A stretch of 30,549 nucleotides of DNA, taken from NCBI GenBank assembly GCA_020650975.1, contig JAIPMN010025617.1, forward strand, positions 1 through 30,549, in the 5' to 3' direction. The notes under the pieces are model-generated. The model was given only the letters and a program-made list of their open reading frames with translations. It did no database searches and had not been told where the DNA came from. Position numbers and translations under genes: made by a program. Every line of letters starts with the position of its first letter. The stretch's first letter is position 1. Shown piece after piece: positions 11,301-21,793 of this stretch. Source of the stretch: Apostichopus californicus. Its lineage: Eukaryota; Echinodermata; Holothuroidea; Aspidochirotida; Stichopodidae.

Positions 11301-14300
11301 AAGAAAATACAAGGTAAATTCAGGCACTGTTGGCTGGTCTGACCCTATGACCTGATGTTGCTTTATAGACCTGCGCAATCCCTCTATATTGGTTGTGAAA
11401 TAACGTAGACAAATAAACATTTTGTTTTTACTGATGTTTGGGGGTGTTGTTTTTCCATTTTATTATCTCTGTTACATTGTTTATTACTGATGCCTGGATT
11501 CGTGTCTGCTTATACACTGTGCTTGGTACCATGTATAATATTTAGACTACCTCAGATGTCTATTGATAAATGACAAAACTAAAAATATTGACTTCCTTAG
11601 TATGTATGCTTATGGGAAGTATACCTCACATATTCTATCGGTCGCACATACGTCACTTCCTGTGAAATTTGCATTTCGTCATGTGGCTGGAGTGAAAATA
11701 GGAGTAGCCCTAAACGAAAGGTTTTGCTATGAATACTTTGTGTGTGGTTGAAAAAGGGAGAAGGGGGGGGGGGGAGGGTTCACCCGTAGAGTTGGTCCTT
11801 TTCTACCCGGCAGGTTGCACGCATTCCCTGACTGATGATCGGATGTCCTCGGCCCCGTTTGCGCACACCAGTGATTTTTAGGCGTATAGCGATCTGCGCA
11901 GAACATATGTCCATTCCTTTATGGATTCTGAAGGCGTAGGCTATCTATATAATATGAAAATCTCACTGATACGCAATATTTAGGACACAATTATGCTAAT
12001 TTATAAAGTATTACATGTTTTCACGCCAATCGCTGCGATTTGACCTCAGGTCACGGAATCCCCCGGATATCTGACGGACGGAATACGTGGCATATACTGT
12101 AGCCAATGTGCTATTATAGTCGATATGTTTATTATGGACACGAGTGGTTGTTTCCCTCCACAGGTTACGTGGAAGGTATGGGAGCTCTGTACGTCGAGTG
12201 GCAGAAGTTCTTCAATGTCGGTGCCGCAGAAGTCGGATGGGTTGGAATTCTGATTGCACTGAATGGACCCTTTGGATGTAAGTGATAACTCCTTGCGGAA
12301 GGGAAGCTTGGACAAATTTCATACTTGGTACATTTGCACCCATATTACAAGAAAAAGAACCCTAAATAATGTTCTTTGGTGGAGTTAAAGGTCATTTGAG
12401 GTCAAAATGTGTAAACTTTGTAAACAAAATAATATCACAAGAAGATAATCTCTGATATATCTCATATTTTGAATGTGGCTGTACCATACTGAATTGAATT
12501 TTGGTGGAGGTCGAAGGCCATATGAGATCACCATGGGATAGAAGTGTGGAAACCCTGTAAACCCAATATCTCAAGAAGGAAATATTGGATGGATTTCAAA
12601 CTTTGTATGTAGATGCGCTACATATAGGCCCCGTGGTTTCAAATTGAAGTCAAAGGTCAGTTTAGGTCATCAGAGGTGTAGGTGACTATGAAAACCTTGT
12701 AAACGCGATATCTCAAGAAGAGAAGTCAAACGTGTACGTATCTCATAAGTCATATATCGTATGGGATGCAACATGTCATTTACATGATCCCTAATATTGT
12801 CATTAGATGTCAAAAGTCATAATGATCTGAAAACCTCCTAAACATGCTATCTCAAATTTCAAAATAATATATCTCAAATTTCGGCTGAATTTTAAACTAC
12901 ATCAGGATTTCTCGTAATGAGTGTCAACATTTTATGTTGTTTAGTGGATGTCAATAACCATTTTCATGTCAGTGTGCAACAGAGAATGTTCTGTCGAAAT
13001 CTCGTAAGCATCATATCTCTAGAAGGGATCCCGTCAGATGTTAGATTCCTACAAGATGCAGCTAATTACGTCATTGAAAATTTGAAACCATGTATTTTGG
13101 GCAATTCTAGTTTTATTGATTTCTTTTAGGCCTTGGATGAAACTCTCCAGTTTAGACTATACTGCAGAAGCTTAATTATGTATCTAAATCGATTTGTCTC
13201 CGCATATTCCCTCTCTGATCTATCACTGCAGGCTGTATCGTCATGATTTAACTGCACGTGTCGTGTGGTACTCCTTTTTCTTACTGATTTCTTCCTAAGG
13301 CGATACTTTGTGATCAGCAAACTAAGAAAGAATGAACCGAGGTTTTGAGAAATTCTGCCTTCATTGTTCGAGATTGGGGTCGAATTCTGCGTGTCTCGTT
13401 TGTTTATTATTACTTCATGTTGTCAACACGTTTTACTAGCGAAATGGTATGCACGGTGTCGAATGGGTTACAAAAACATTCATGCGGACATCACAGACGT
13501 GCATGGTTATGCTTGTTATCATGTAAACATGAACTTAAAGTGACTGTATGGGGAAAGCGCAGAGGAGGCATTTAAGTGATGGTATCAAAATTCAAGAAGT
13601 GCTTCATCGGGTCAGTCTGAATTCACTATAGCAACAGTGCGGAGACTCAAAAGTCGATGCATATGCATGGAACCAAGCTCCATCATAATTGGCAAGGGGG
13701 TAGGAACCGGGGGAGGGTGGGCACTGGGGGGCACGTGCCCCCACTTTTCTCCAAAATAGCAAATGTGCCCTACTGGCAAATACAATGTGCCCCTTTGATG
13801 GAGAACTGTCTTTTGGATATCTTAAGCCTTTGTTAATATTTTTAATATTTTATTTTAAGTATTTATTTTAGTCTGTACATGCTATTTTTAAAATGGCATC
13901 CCATATGTATTCGTAGCACGGTTAACAATTAATAATCTCAATAAATAGTATTGATAGCATACTAACACATCATATAGAATTTAAGTGATATGGCCGGTGT
14001 GTATCGGTTTATAGCATAACGAGTGGTGGTTGTGGAATGAGAAAGTGCCCCCTCTGATGTTGTGCCCCCCCCCCCCACTTTTGGAAGTTTCCCACCCCAT
14101 GTATCTCCTGTAAAGGGTGGTATTATATCGCCCGTTTACGAACGCGTCAACATATGTGCGTATATGAATAACTGCTAAATTTATATACGCAACGGTAGGT
14201 AAACGGAGTAATTCGCTTCAGGTGCTGCAATGGTATGTCATAGGCCTATATTGTTTTTGCAATGGTGTGTCATAGGCCTACATTGTTTTGTTTGTCTGTA

Positions 14301-17300
14301 TTTGTTATTTTATAATTTTATTTCAGTGCAGCCTTTGTTATACCATAGGAATGTGTGTCAAGTGGAAGCTATTGCGAACCTGTGGTTGACCCTGTTTCAA
14401 CACAATATGAAGTACTATACGGCTATATTTGTATACCATCCAGTTAACATGGTTCAAATAGAGTACACGCGCACTGATGCGTGAAGGTGAACGATCAGCG
14501 TTTATTGAACTGACTGAAGGGAATAATTAAAGGCTTTAGAAGGTCTTAACTGATAAACATAATATATATAACCGGAGACAGTGTAGATGTGCCATTTATG
14601 CGGCTGAAATTGTAGTCTGCCTGTCGGAATCGAATGAGTTTGAAACTACAGTGCTGGTCATACAGCACAATATCTAAAAGGGTTGTCGGTGTCCTATATT
14701 CTGCCGTACCTTGTTGTCAAGTCGTTCATTCAAAGGTTTATATAAATCGAACTAGTATCGGAAATAGTCATTGTCAGTGGTATACGCGAAAGACACAGGG
14801 AGAGGAGTGGGGGAGGGGTAGGGGGATCACCTCCCATCGGCAGTTGGTGAACATGATTCAGTCGGGGGGGGGGGGTACTACATTCAGCCGGGGAGAATGT
14901 TACGGATATACTAGCCCCCTTTTTCAACCTCACAATAAGTCAAAGAGTATTTATATGCACATCCTTTGGTTTAGAGCTTATTAAAGATCTTATTTACAGT
15001 CTTAATATGCCCTAGAATGCACTATCTGACATCGAAACTTTCATATTTTATTGTCGATCATGTTCGTTCATTTATGGCTAAAGTGAAGGTGATGTCGGCT
15101 TATGAATTCATTGTTTAAGCTATTATAGCATCTGGCTAACAAAAAAACAAACAACAAACAAACAAACAGCAAACAAACAAAGAAGAAGAAAAAAACAAAG
15201 AAGAACTAACAGCGCTCTCCCAACACTGTGTATTAGACTAGATAATCCAGCCGCTAAGTTGATTTATGCTAGTCACGGATATGTTAAAACATGACTTTTC
15301 TCAACTGAACTCAGCGGTTTAACATTGAGCTTTACAATGATGGAAGTTAACTTTAAATTTTCTGTGTATCATAGTATTATTTTGTGGTTGTCTTTAAGTC
15401 TTTATTTCACTCAACTCCAGTGACGTTTGAAGACAAAACAACAAAGACAGGCTGTTATGTAAACAAAGTCAATTGCTTCGTCTCTGCTCATTTGGTATTT
15501 AATATGATTTATCAACTAATGTCGCAGATTGCAATGAAAGTTGTTTCATAGACGGCTCATTAAATATTTGGGTATTCTGGTTGATATGAACATCATGTAA
15601 ACTAATATTTTTAATATGTTTTGCGCTTTGGTGTATATGTCACTTTACAGCAGAACCATAAATGTGTTGAACATTATGCACAAACAGCCTGTATAGACAT
15701 GGGCTTCAACATCATAGAATCCTTTCGGCGTTCCATAATGTGGTAGTGCCCAATTTTAGTCGAAAGCGAAAGTAAAGACCAGGTAACTGACAAAAAATAG
15801 ATAACAAATAAATAAACGGAACTTGTTTACATACTTTGGTCGACAAGAATTGACTGATATATGCAATAAATTGCAAAGATTCGTAAATGTAAGAGTGAAG
15901 CAATTCATTAAACAGTGTGACGCATACCATTTTTGTTGTTGTTGAATAAAACGGTTAATAAGTTACTAATAAGTAGAAATTAAATAATTTGTAGCAATGA
16001 GGAAAAAACCGCTCAGTTTGAAGGAGTGGTATTCGTATTTATCTATGTATATGTGCATGGTTTGATAATTGCAGTCAACAAAGCATGTCGCTGATAAGAC
16101 TGGCACGTATAGAACGCAAATGATGATTTAATCATTTGTAATAGTTTCGTCAGGAAAAGAAATGCTGGTACGGATCTGCTCCGAAACGTGTTCTGTAATT
16201 AATAAGCTATGTTTAGGAAGGGGCCTCTTCTATGTATGGTTATTTGAATGATGGGATTTATGTAGAACAGACCACCGTAGTATAGCTGCATATACTAATC
16301 TCGTGTAATGATATGATATTCTGCTCGGTGGAATATGCATGTATTTCCTGCTGAATATGCATGCTCTTTCCTGTGAAGTTTTGAACTCGGTATTACAGGA
16401 GACCGCTATAGTGTAGCTTCGTACTAATCTGGTACTGTGCATTGTTGTTAGGCCTTAGGAGCCAATTTTCAAATGAGCGTATTCAGTCCAAAACGAAGCG
16501 GTTAACTTAAAAATCGAATATTAGATATAGTTTTGAGGTTTACTGAATAATATCAAATTGTCTTTGACCCCTGCCTTCGTTATCCATTAAAAATATGACC
16601 ACATGCCTGTAAGTTTGCGAGTAAGAATGGGGATGCGCATACTGTGTGTATAGTAAAAGTACTATGTCATTGTGATTATTCCACAGGTCTTATAGCTGGG
16701 GGTCTGAGTAGCCGTTATGGGACCAGACCAATCGTCATAATAGGTGGACTCGTGTTCGCTGCTTTAATGTTCGCTTTGACTTTTAGCACAGAACTATGGC
16801 ATATATATGTCTTGATCTTCGTCCAGTGTAAGTATACTGCTCTGCATATTGGTAATATCCAGTAAAGTGACCTGAATGTTTCGAAAGGGAAGTGGGGGGG
16901 GGGGGAGGGGGTGTGTGAAAATTCCATATTTCCCCACTGTGAGGGGCATGGGTACGAACCTTTACTGACGGATCTAAAATTTTCGACTGTAGGGTGTGGT
17001 TGTGGGTTCGATGGATGCGACTCCCTGATGCAGGTCATATGCGCACGTCACTGGTATTATCACGTAACTTCCTTGAAACGCAGTTGACATTGTCTCTTAC
17101 CTATATTAATGCTGGGTTTCGCTTATGGGGATGTATTTTTTATGTTAATAGTTGTGTATATTATATCAGTACGTACATGCCCTATCTAATTCATACACTT
17201 AGGTCAAACTTTGTCTTCCTCTCCATCTCGTGCTCTCCATATCATTTACACTTATTGCAAAATATGCTAATTAAAACTGCACAGTACTTTTTTAACTATG

Positions 17301-19796
17301 ACTTATTCTTTCTTTCTTATGTTTGACAGCATTTTTCACAGGCCTTGCCTTCCAACCTACTGTTACTGTAATTGGGTTTTACTTTCAAAATTGGCTTGCT
17401 TTTGCCAATGGGGTAACCTATTCTGGGGTAGGTATTGGTATTATCGTTATACCATTGCTAGTGGAGACGCTAAGTTCCAGATACACGTGGAAGGGAGCAA
17501 TGAGGATCCTTTCGGCCATATCACTGTTAGTCTGTCTCAGCGGAGTTTTATTCCGACCGTCTGCCAAAGAATGCTATTTTCTACGCCAGAACAAAATATC
17601 GCGCAAAAACAGAAAGAACACGAGCGAACATGAAATGAACTTTGCCCGTAAATGTTACCATTTTGTGGTTTCTATTCCTAGATTTCTCGGGATGGACTTA
17701 ATTTATGAGAGACCCCGGTTTGCAACCGTGACAGCTTCTTGTTGCGTGATGGGATATGGTTATTACGCTTCGCTTGTATTCTTCGCATCTAAAGCTGTTT
17801 TCGAGGCGGGTCTCTCTAAATTCCAAGGTGCGTTATTGCTGTCCTTTATAGGCATCGGTAGCACCATAAGTAGAGCTACGCATGGGTTCCTCTTAGACTG
17901 TAACATTGTATCCGCTATGCCCCTCTATGCTTTAGCTTGTTTCATCAATGCAGCAACGGATTTTCTAAATCCATTCGCATTTTCGTTCTCATCTTTGACC
18001 GTCCTCGCTGTTTCGTTTGGTTTATCCTCCGGCCTCATCTTCGCTGTTTCGATCATGTGTGTTCGGACTGTCCTAAATGAAGACCAGGTGTCTAAAGGAT
18101 TTGGTGTGATTCTAATGTTTAATGGAATCGGTACTCTGCTTGGATTATTCGTTATGGGTGAGTGAAAAGCAATATTCATATATCTCCTTTTGGATGGTGA
18201 ATGAACTATATCCACAGTGGTAGACAAAATCACAAATTTTCAGAAGTACCTTCTCCCGGTTTGGGTTCTTCACCCAGGCACTGTCAAAAGAAATTGAAAT
18301 GTGACTCAACTCGAATAACATTAAATACGTGAAGTATTGCAGAGGAGAGAGGAGATTGGAATGTGTAGGCTATGTAGAACGTCTGTATTATTAAGGGTAG
18401 GCTACATGGATATCGCAGTAACTGAAATGCGCGCCTCGTATTTATATTTCGCGACACTATTTGCGCATTTGTGTTTTACATAACAAACCTTATCTTCAAT
18501 TCTCACGCAAGCCCACGACACTAAAGAAAATTACCACCATATGCGTAGGAGGCGGGGGGGGGGGGNNNNNNNNNNNNNNNNNNNNNNNNNNNNNNNNNNN
18601 NNNNNNNNNNNNNNNNNNNNNNNNNNNNNNNNNNNNNNNNNNNNNNNNNNNNNNNNNNNNNNNNNNNNNNNNNNNNNNNNNNNNNNNNNNNNNNNNNNNN
18701 NNNNNNNNNNNNNNNNNNNNNNNNNNNNNNNNNNNNNNNNNNNNNNNNNNNNNNNNNNNNNNNNNNNNNNNNNNNNNNNNNNNNNNNNNNNNNNNNNNNN
18801 NNNNNNNNNNNNNNNNNNNNNNNNNNNNNNNNNNNNNNNNNNNNNNNNNNNNNNNNNNNNNNNNNNNNNNNNNNNNNNNNNNNNNNNNNNNNNNNNNNNN
18901 NNNNNNNNNNNNNNNNTTTTCGGGCAAGTCGTTACAGCCCCCCCCCCCCCCCAAATCAAATTAGGCTCCTACGCCTATGATTACCACGAAAATATATAGC
19001 GACTTACGTAATAAGCAAATCGAAAGCTTTGCGAAAAGTATGTATTTGGTTACAGTTTGAGCAAAGCAAAGTGATATTGTGTTCTGCACCTATGAAGATC
19101 TGTGTGCATTTGTCTGTGGCTGTGGTCAGACGGAAATGCGTCATAGTTTTAGGACATGAAATGTGCGCGTATGTTTAGTCAGTTCTTCAAGATGAGTGAT
19201 TATATTATAATGCGGCGTATCCATGATTTTATAAATTGGAAGGGTTGGCCATGTCATTGACGTCGACTCCCATGTACGGGATCTGGGGGAATTCTCACCC
19301 AAAATTAAAATTGGATATCAAAATGATATGTACTTTTTCATTACAGAAAACAGTTCTTTGCGATTTGTTTTCAGTAAAGATCGGGAAAATGTTTTCTCTG
19401 TGTTAAATGTGTGATCAACGTCGAGCGACATCCCGACATCAGTTGTAAATAACCAACTCAGCTGTACTTGTTTACCTCTTTACTTCTTATTTTATTTTTA
19501 TAGGTTACTTGGAGAAAGCTACCGGCAGTTACAGCATTCCATTCATCGTGGCGGGAGTTGCTATGGTTTTATCGGGCGTGCTAATGGCGTGGGACTATGT
19601 TTATATGATTTACTTTCATGACAGTCGCAATGCCAAAAGACGTGACGATACAACGAACGACCAATCAGATCACGTACAAGAGGTCAATGAAACGTTAACC
19701 ACACCTACCGAGCCGGTAAACCAGATACAAATGAAAATGTTAATGTCAGATATGCAACCCGAAAATGGAACGGAAAGAGAGGCAGTTGCGGTATGA
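8282..19796 (+). CDS. SLC16 / monocarboxylate transporter-like protein, five coding exons, 487 aa
   Basis: Coding exons 8282-8369, 12164-12277, 16687-16827, 17330-18157 and 19504-19796 total 1464 nt, 487 codons plus stop. Every intron is GT..AG and phase 1. The start ATG has A at -3 and an in-frame TAA at 8273-8275. The protein carries the MCT signature D10-G-G-W-G-W15 entering TM1, an MFS motif A-like R77-Y-G-T-R-P82 between TM2 and TM3, twelve plausible hydrophobic segments (roughly 13-33, 52-73, 83-101, 106-130, 137-160, 169-188, 244-268, 275-302, 306-327, 331-355, 366-390, 401-427), a basic central loop (about 190-243) and a 60-residue hydrophilic C-terminal tail. Length fits the family. 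Family members are plasma-membrane transporters of monocarboxylates or, in several orphans, creatine, amino acids, thyroid hormone or carnitine-type substrates. The TM8 Asp of lactate MCTs is Ser292 here, while Arg296 is kept, so substrate and proton coupling cannot be assumed. Family call is secure; subfamily is not. Confidence 0.93.
8370..12163 (+). other. Intron 1 of the transporter gene (3794 bp)
   Basis: No coding signal. It holds a G-rich stretch at 9224-9265 with G10 at 9241-9250, a 24-bp tandem duplication at 9944-9988, and a long A/T-rich low-complexity stretch at 10240-10620. Another poly-G run, at 11763-11774, lies in a region that looks like the edge of a dispersed repeat. The rest is unique AT-rich sequence without recognisable genes. 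Confidence 0.85.
9944..9988. repeat. 24-bp tandem duplication
   Basis: GTAATCGCTTAGATACAATA occurs at 9944 and again at 9968. Confidence 0.9.
12164..12277 (+). CDS. Transporter coding exon 2 (end of TM1, TM2)
   Basis: 114 nt, residues 30-67 plus split codons. A pyrimidine-rich acceptor ending ctccacag precedes it and the donor gtaagtga follows. It encodes G30-Y-V-E-G and the first part of TM2 (G-W-V-G-I-L-I-A-L-N-G-P-F-G), a typical MCT TM2 pattern. The frame joins exon 1 with no stop. Confidence 0.9.
12320..13040. repeat. Degenerate approximately 140-bp tandem repeat in intron 2
   Basis: Recurring block 'aatatctcaagaag' or variants at about 12431, 12565, 12707, 12846 and 13012, each preceded by 'aaaaccttgtaaac'-type sequence and, in several units, by 'aaggtca' stretches. 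Spacings are about 134, 142, 139 and 166 bp. Non-coding. Confidence 0.8.
13690..14100. repeat. GTGCCCC-rich dispersed element
   Basis: Bounded by G/C-rich ends with a palindrome GGGGGCACGTGCCCCC (13727-13742) on the left and C12 (14065-14076) followed by acttttgg on the right. 'gtgcccc' and 'cactttt' recur at both ends. No open frame. Confidence 0.55.
14226..14289. repeat. 32-bp tandem duplication (two copies)
   Basis: TGCAATGG, then GTCATAGGCCTA, then ATTGTTTT, occurs at 14226 and 14258 with two base differences. Confidence 0.9.
15139..15207. repeat. A-rich CAAA/AAGAA microsatellite
   Basis: Low-complexity CAAA and AAGAAG runs. Confidence 0.9.
16687..16827 (+). CDS. Transporter coding exon 3 (TM2 end, TM2-3 loop, TM3, start of TM4)
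   Basis: 141 nt (47 codons, so phase is kept). The acceptor ends attccacag and the donor is gtaagtat. It encodes the loop R77-Y-G-T-R-P82, equivalent to the MFS motif A region, then TM3 and the beginning of TM4. Confidence 0.9.
16828..17329 (+). other. Intron 3 of the transporter gene (502 bp)
   Basis: Short intron with G12 at 16894-16905 followed by a G/T-rich segment, then T-rich sequence leading into the exon 4 acceptor. No other feature recognised. Confidence 0.85.
17330..18157 (+). CDS. Transporter coding exon 4, the main exon (TM4 to TM11)
   Basis: 828 nt, residues 115-390 plus split codons. The acceptor ends gtttgacag; a second in-frame acceptor 12 nt downstream (ttcacag, ending 17341) could remove four residues. 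The donor is gtgagtga. It encodes TM4-TM5 with a degenerate second MCT signature (Y132-F133 ... A138-F-A-N-G142), the basic cytoplasmic central loop, TM7, TM8 with Ser292/Arg296, and TM9-11. One large exon covering most of the transport core is common in SLC16 genes. Confidence 0.93.
18158..19503 (+). other. Intron 4 of the transporter gene, containing an assembly gap
   Basis: The intron includes 351 unknown bases at 18566-18916 flanked by G12 on the left and, a little inside the right edge, C15. A block at 19240-19310 resembles G-rich dispersed repeats elsewhere in the window. True intron length is uncertain because of the gap. Confidence 0.85.
18566..18916. other. Assembly gap (351 N)
   Basis: A run of N only. 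The left flank ends in poly-G (18554-18565). The right flank has poly-C (18938-18952), and the sequences outside the homopolymers match in inverted orientation. A palindromic, homopolymer-rich repeat probably broke the assembly here. It lies inside an intron, so coding content is not affected. Confidence 0.98.
19504..19796 (+). CDS. Transporter coding exon 5 (TM12 and C-terminal tail, stop)
   Basis: 293 nt including the TGA at 19794-19796. It follows a T-rich acceptor tract ending ttatag. It encodes the end of the TM11-12 loop, TM12 (about residues 401-427) and a polar tail rich in Asp, Thr, Asn and Glu (428-487). No obvious PDZ-binding C-terminus, apart from a hydrophobic last residue (Ala-Val-Ala-Val). 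Confidence 0.9.
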
Positions 19797-19808
19797 GATA
19801 TTACTGAA

Positions 19809-19825
19809 GGTTGCCCCAGGCAACC
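19809..19825 (+). promoter_or_regulatory. Short GC-rich stem-loop just after the transporter stop codon
   Basis: GGTTGCC, loop CCA, GGCAACC: a perfect 7-bp stem with a 3-nt loop, starting 13 nt after the stop. In AT-rich surroundings it would be the most stable local fold of the 3' UTR. Function is unknown. Confidence 0.4.
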
Positions 19826-20187
19826 CAGGATAAAAGAAAGGCATAAGTACAAATAGTGATGAAGTAAGGAAGCCTGTTAGTGCCATGAGAATAATAATTA
19901 TAAATTACGTATTACAATTTTAGTTGGTCATTAGGGATTGTTAATTTGTTATAACGAATGATTAAGTTGCCCTTACAATTACATACTATTATTATTAAGA
20001 ATTAATTATGTTGTATTCATTATGAACTATTAAGTTTTGTAACTAATAATTGTTATTGCCGTGGCACTTATATAGGCAGAAGGTTAGTAGGTACCTACCT
20101 CATTGAATCGCGGTTTTCAAGCAGCCTGACAGTATTTACTACAATGTGTATAGCTTATGAAAAACTGTTTTTACTCTTTATATGTGG

Positions 20188-20392
20188 ATTGGTTATATCA
20201 GCAATTTATTGTTGATATCACCAACTATTATATAGCAGCTATTGATTTCATGATATCAATAATAAATGTTTGGTGATATCAACAATCAATTGGTGATACC
20301 AACACTTATTTTTTATTGACATCATCAAATCAATTAATGGTATAGAGCAAATAATTAATGATATCAGCTAAGTTATTGCTGATATAACCAAT
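20188..20392. mobile_element. MITE-like element with perfect 18-bp terminal inverted repeats
   Basis: Left end ATTGGTTATATCAGCAAT at 20188-20205; its exact reverse complement is at 20375-20392. Inside, the palindrome TGATATCA or close variants recurs about every 25-40 bp. At 205 bp with no open frame it is non-autonomous if mobile. No clear target-site duplication is seen. It lies in the presumed 3' UTR of the transporter. Confidence 0.75.
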
Positions 20393-20500
20393 TTTACGAA
20401 TAAGAGCGAAGAACCGAAGATGTGGATTATGGAGCGAGTTGCTGTGTCTGGAACTGTCACGTGTTTCGACTTGGAAGTATGAAAGATTGCCAATAAAAGG

Positions 20501-21712
20501 CAGCTGCATATAGATACACACTGACGCAGGCATCGTTAAACAACGAACTATATCAGTTATAACTTGTCAAACGACCAAAGGCAATGTGTGTGTTCCATAA
20601 CAAATATGTTTATTCAATATTACTGGTATTTATACCGTGTAGTTTTATCCTTGTTGAAACTATTTCCAAACTAGATATGTCAGAGATTTCATGCAAATTA
20701 TGACAAGTTGTGTTTCAGCATATATATTAGTATATTGTGATGCCGTTGGTCATCATATATGTCGCCCTCTATTCACTAGGGTACATGTCACTGTGTTTAG
20801 CTACATATGCTTTCGACGTGGACAGTGGCCTAAGTATTGTAGGTCACGTGACGTCTGCTCACCAGCTCAGGTGGATCAGATCTCGAGACAAGTGAATCAG
20901 TCTTGGCTCCCGTTCTGAATCGTTCGGTCCGGTACTAGTAGCCCTGGCTCCGATCATTGTGGTCGTATTTGTATCTGTTTCGTATTCGTCTTTTATACAC
21001 TTTTTTACGTATCGTTATAGGACCCTACTTCGGTATTGTGACCTCGTTGAGACCTCGAAACCATTTTCATTTGAGTACATGTTTTTTGTATTTGTTATTG
21101 AGGGCTTCGTGCCGATGTATTGTCCGCACCGTGGCTGCTTGTATAATAATAGATTACGAAAGCTACTCGGCGCTCGTTCTTTACTCGTTTATGTATGTGT
21201 TATATTCTTTGCATGTACAGTCATAGCGAGATTCAAGGGTCGCCGTTACTAACATACAACCATCCAAGCCGCATTTGTTTCCATACCACCACCAGTCCTC
21301 AGTAGGGATTATTTGGCGCCCCCCGGAATCTTATAGGCTGAGGTAGCGTTACAATATCATTCTTTGAATTATCATTATTTTTTGTGTACCACCATACACA
21401 TGTAAACATATATATGGCTTTGATATATTTATTTGCTTAGTAGACAGATTTTACAGACACATGAAGCGTATGAAGGTTAATTGGTTTCCAGTTTTGCCGT
21501 CAAATTAAAAAAAAAAATCTAAATGTATTCAAAGGTACTTTGTCTGAAAATTATGACCATCATTCTCAGACGTCGAGGAGTGTTGTTAATACTAAAATGT
21601 CTCAGTGAAGACAAATTGGTTTCATGGTGATAGCATATTTCTGGGCTATGTCGATGGCCATGTAATTACAAAAGTAAAGAAAAAGTTTTGTCTGTGAGGT
21701 GGAGGAGGGGGC
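20501..21712. other. Intergenic, no gene seen
   Basis: Overlapping hydrophobic frames at about 20957-21252 lack an ATG and resemble no family I know. The segment 20810-20900 contains CACGTGACGTC. Nothing else is supported. Confidence 0.55.
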
Positions 21713-21724
21713 GGGGGGGGGGGG

Positions 21725-21793
<69 letters not shown>
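21713..21793. repeat. G16 directly followed by C65
   Basis: Sixteen G (21713-21728) then sixty-five C (21729-21793). Apparent Gly- or Pro-rich reading frames here are artefacts of the homopolymers. Length is probably unreliable. Confidence 0.95.

Larger units (their letters stand above)
12278..16686 (+). other. Intron 2 of the transporter gene (4409 bp)
   Basis: Holds a degenerate approximately 140-bp repeat array (12320-13040), a GTGCCCC-rich dispersed element (about 13690-14100), a 32-bp two-copy tandem duplication (14226-14289), G12 at 14864-14875, and a CAAA-type microsatellite (15139-15207). There is also a weak duplication of about 130 bp spacing around 16262-16440, with paired 'ctaatct' segments. 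No gene seen. Confidence 0.85.
19797..20500 (+). other. Probable 3' untranslated region of the transporter gene
   Basis: AT-rich sequence after the stop. AATAAA polyadenylation signals are at 20261-20266 (inside the inverted-repeat element 20188-20392) and 20492-20497. A compact stem-loop lies at 19809-19825. The true cleavage site cannot be seen without transcripts. Confidence 0.5.

Noticed and set aside
14634..14984. 116-codon frame in intron 2
   Set aside because: Spans a G12 run and G-rich repeat, overlaps an opposite-strand frame and has no family similarity.
18461..18999. Long frames across the N gap
   Set aside because: They consist almost entirely of unknown residues.
20957..21252. 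Two overlapping hydrophobic frames of 89-97 residues
   Set aside because: They begin at TTG/GTG, not ATG, overlap each other in two frames, lack splice context and match no family I know.
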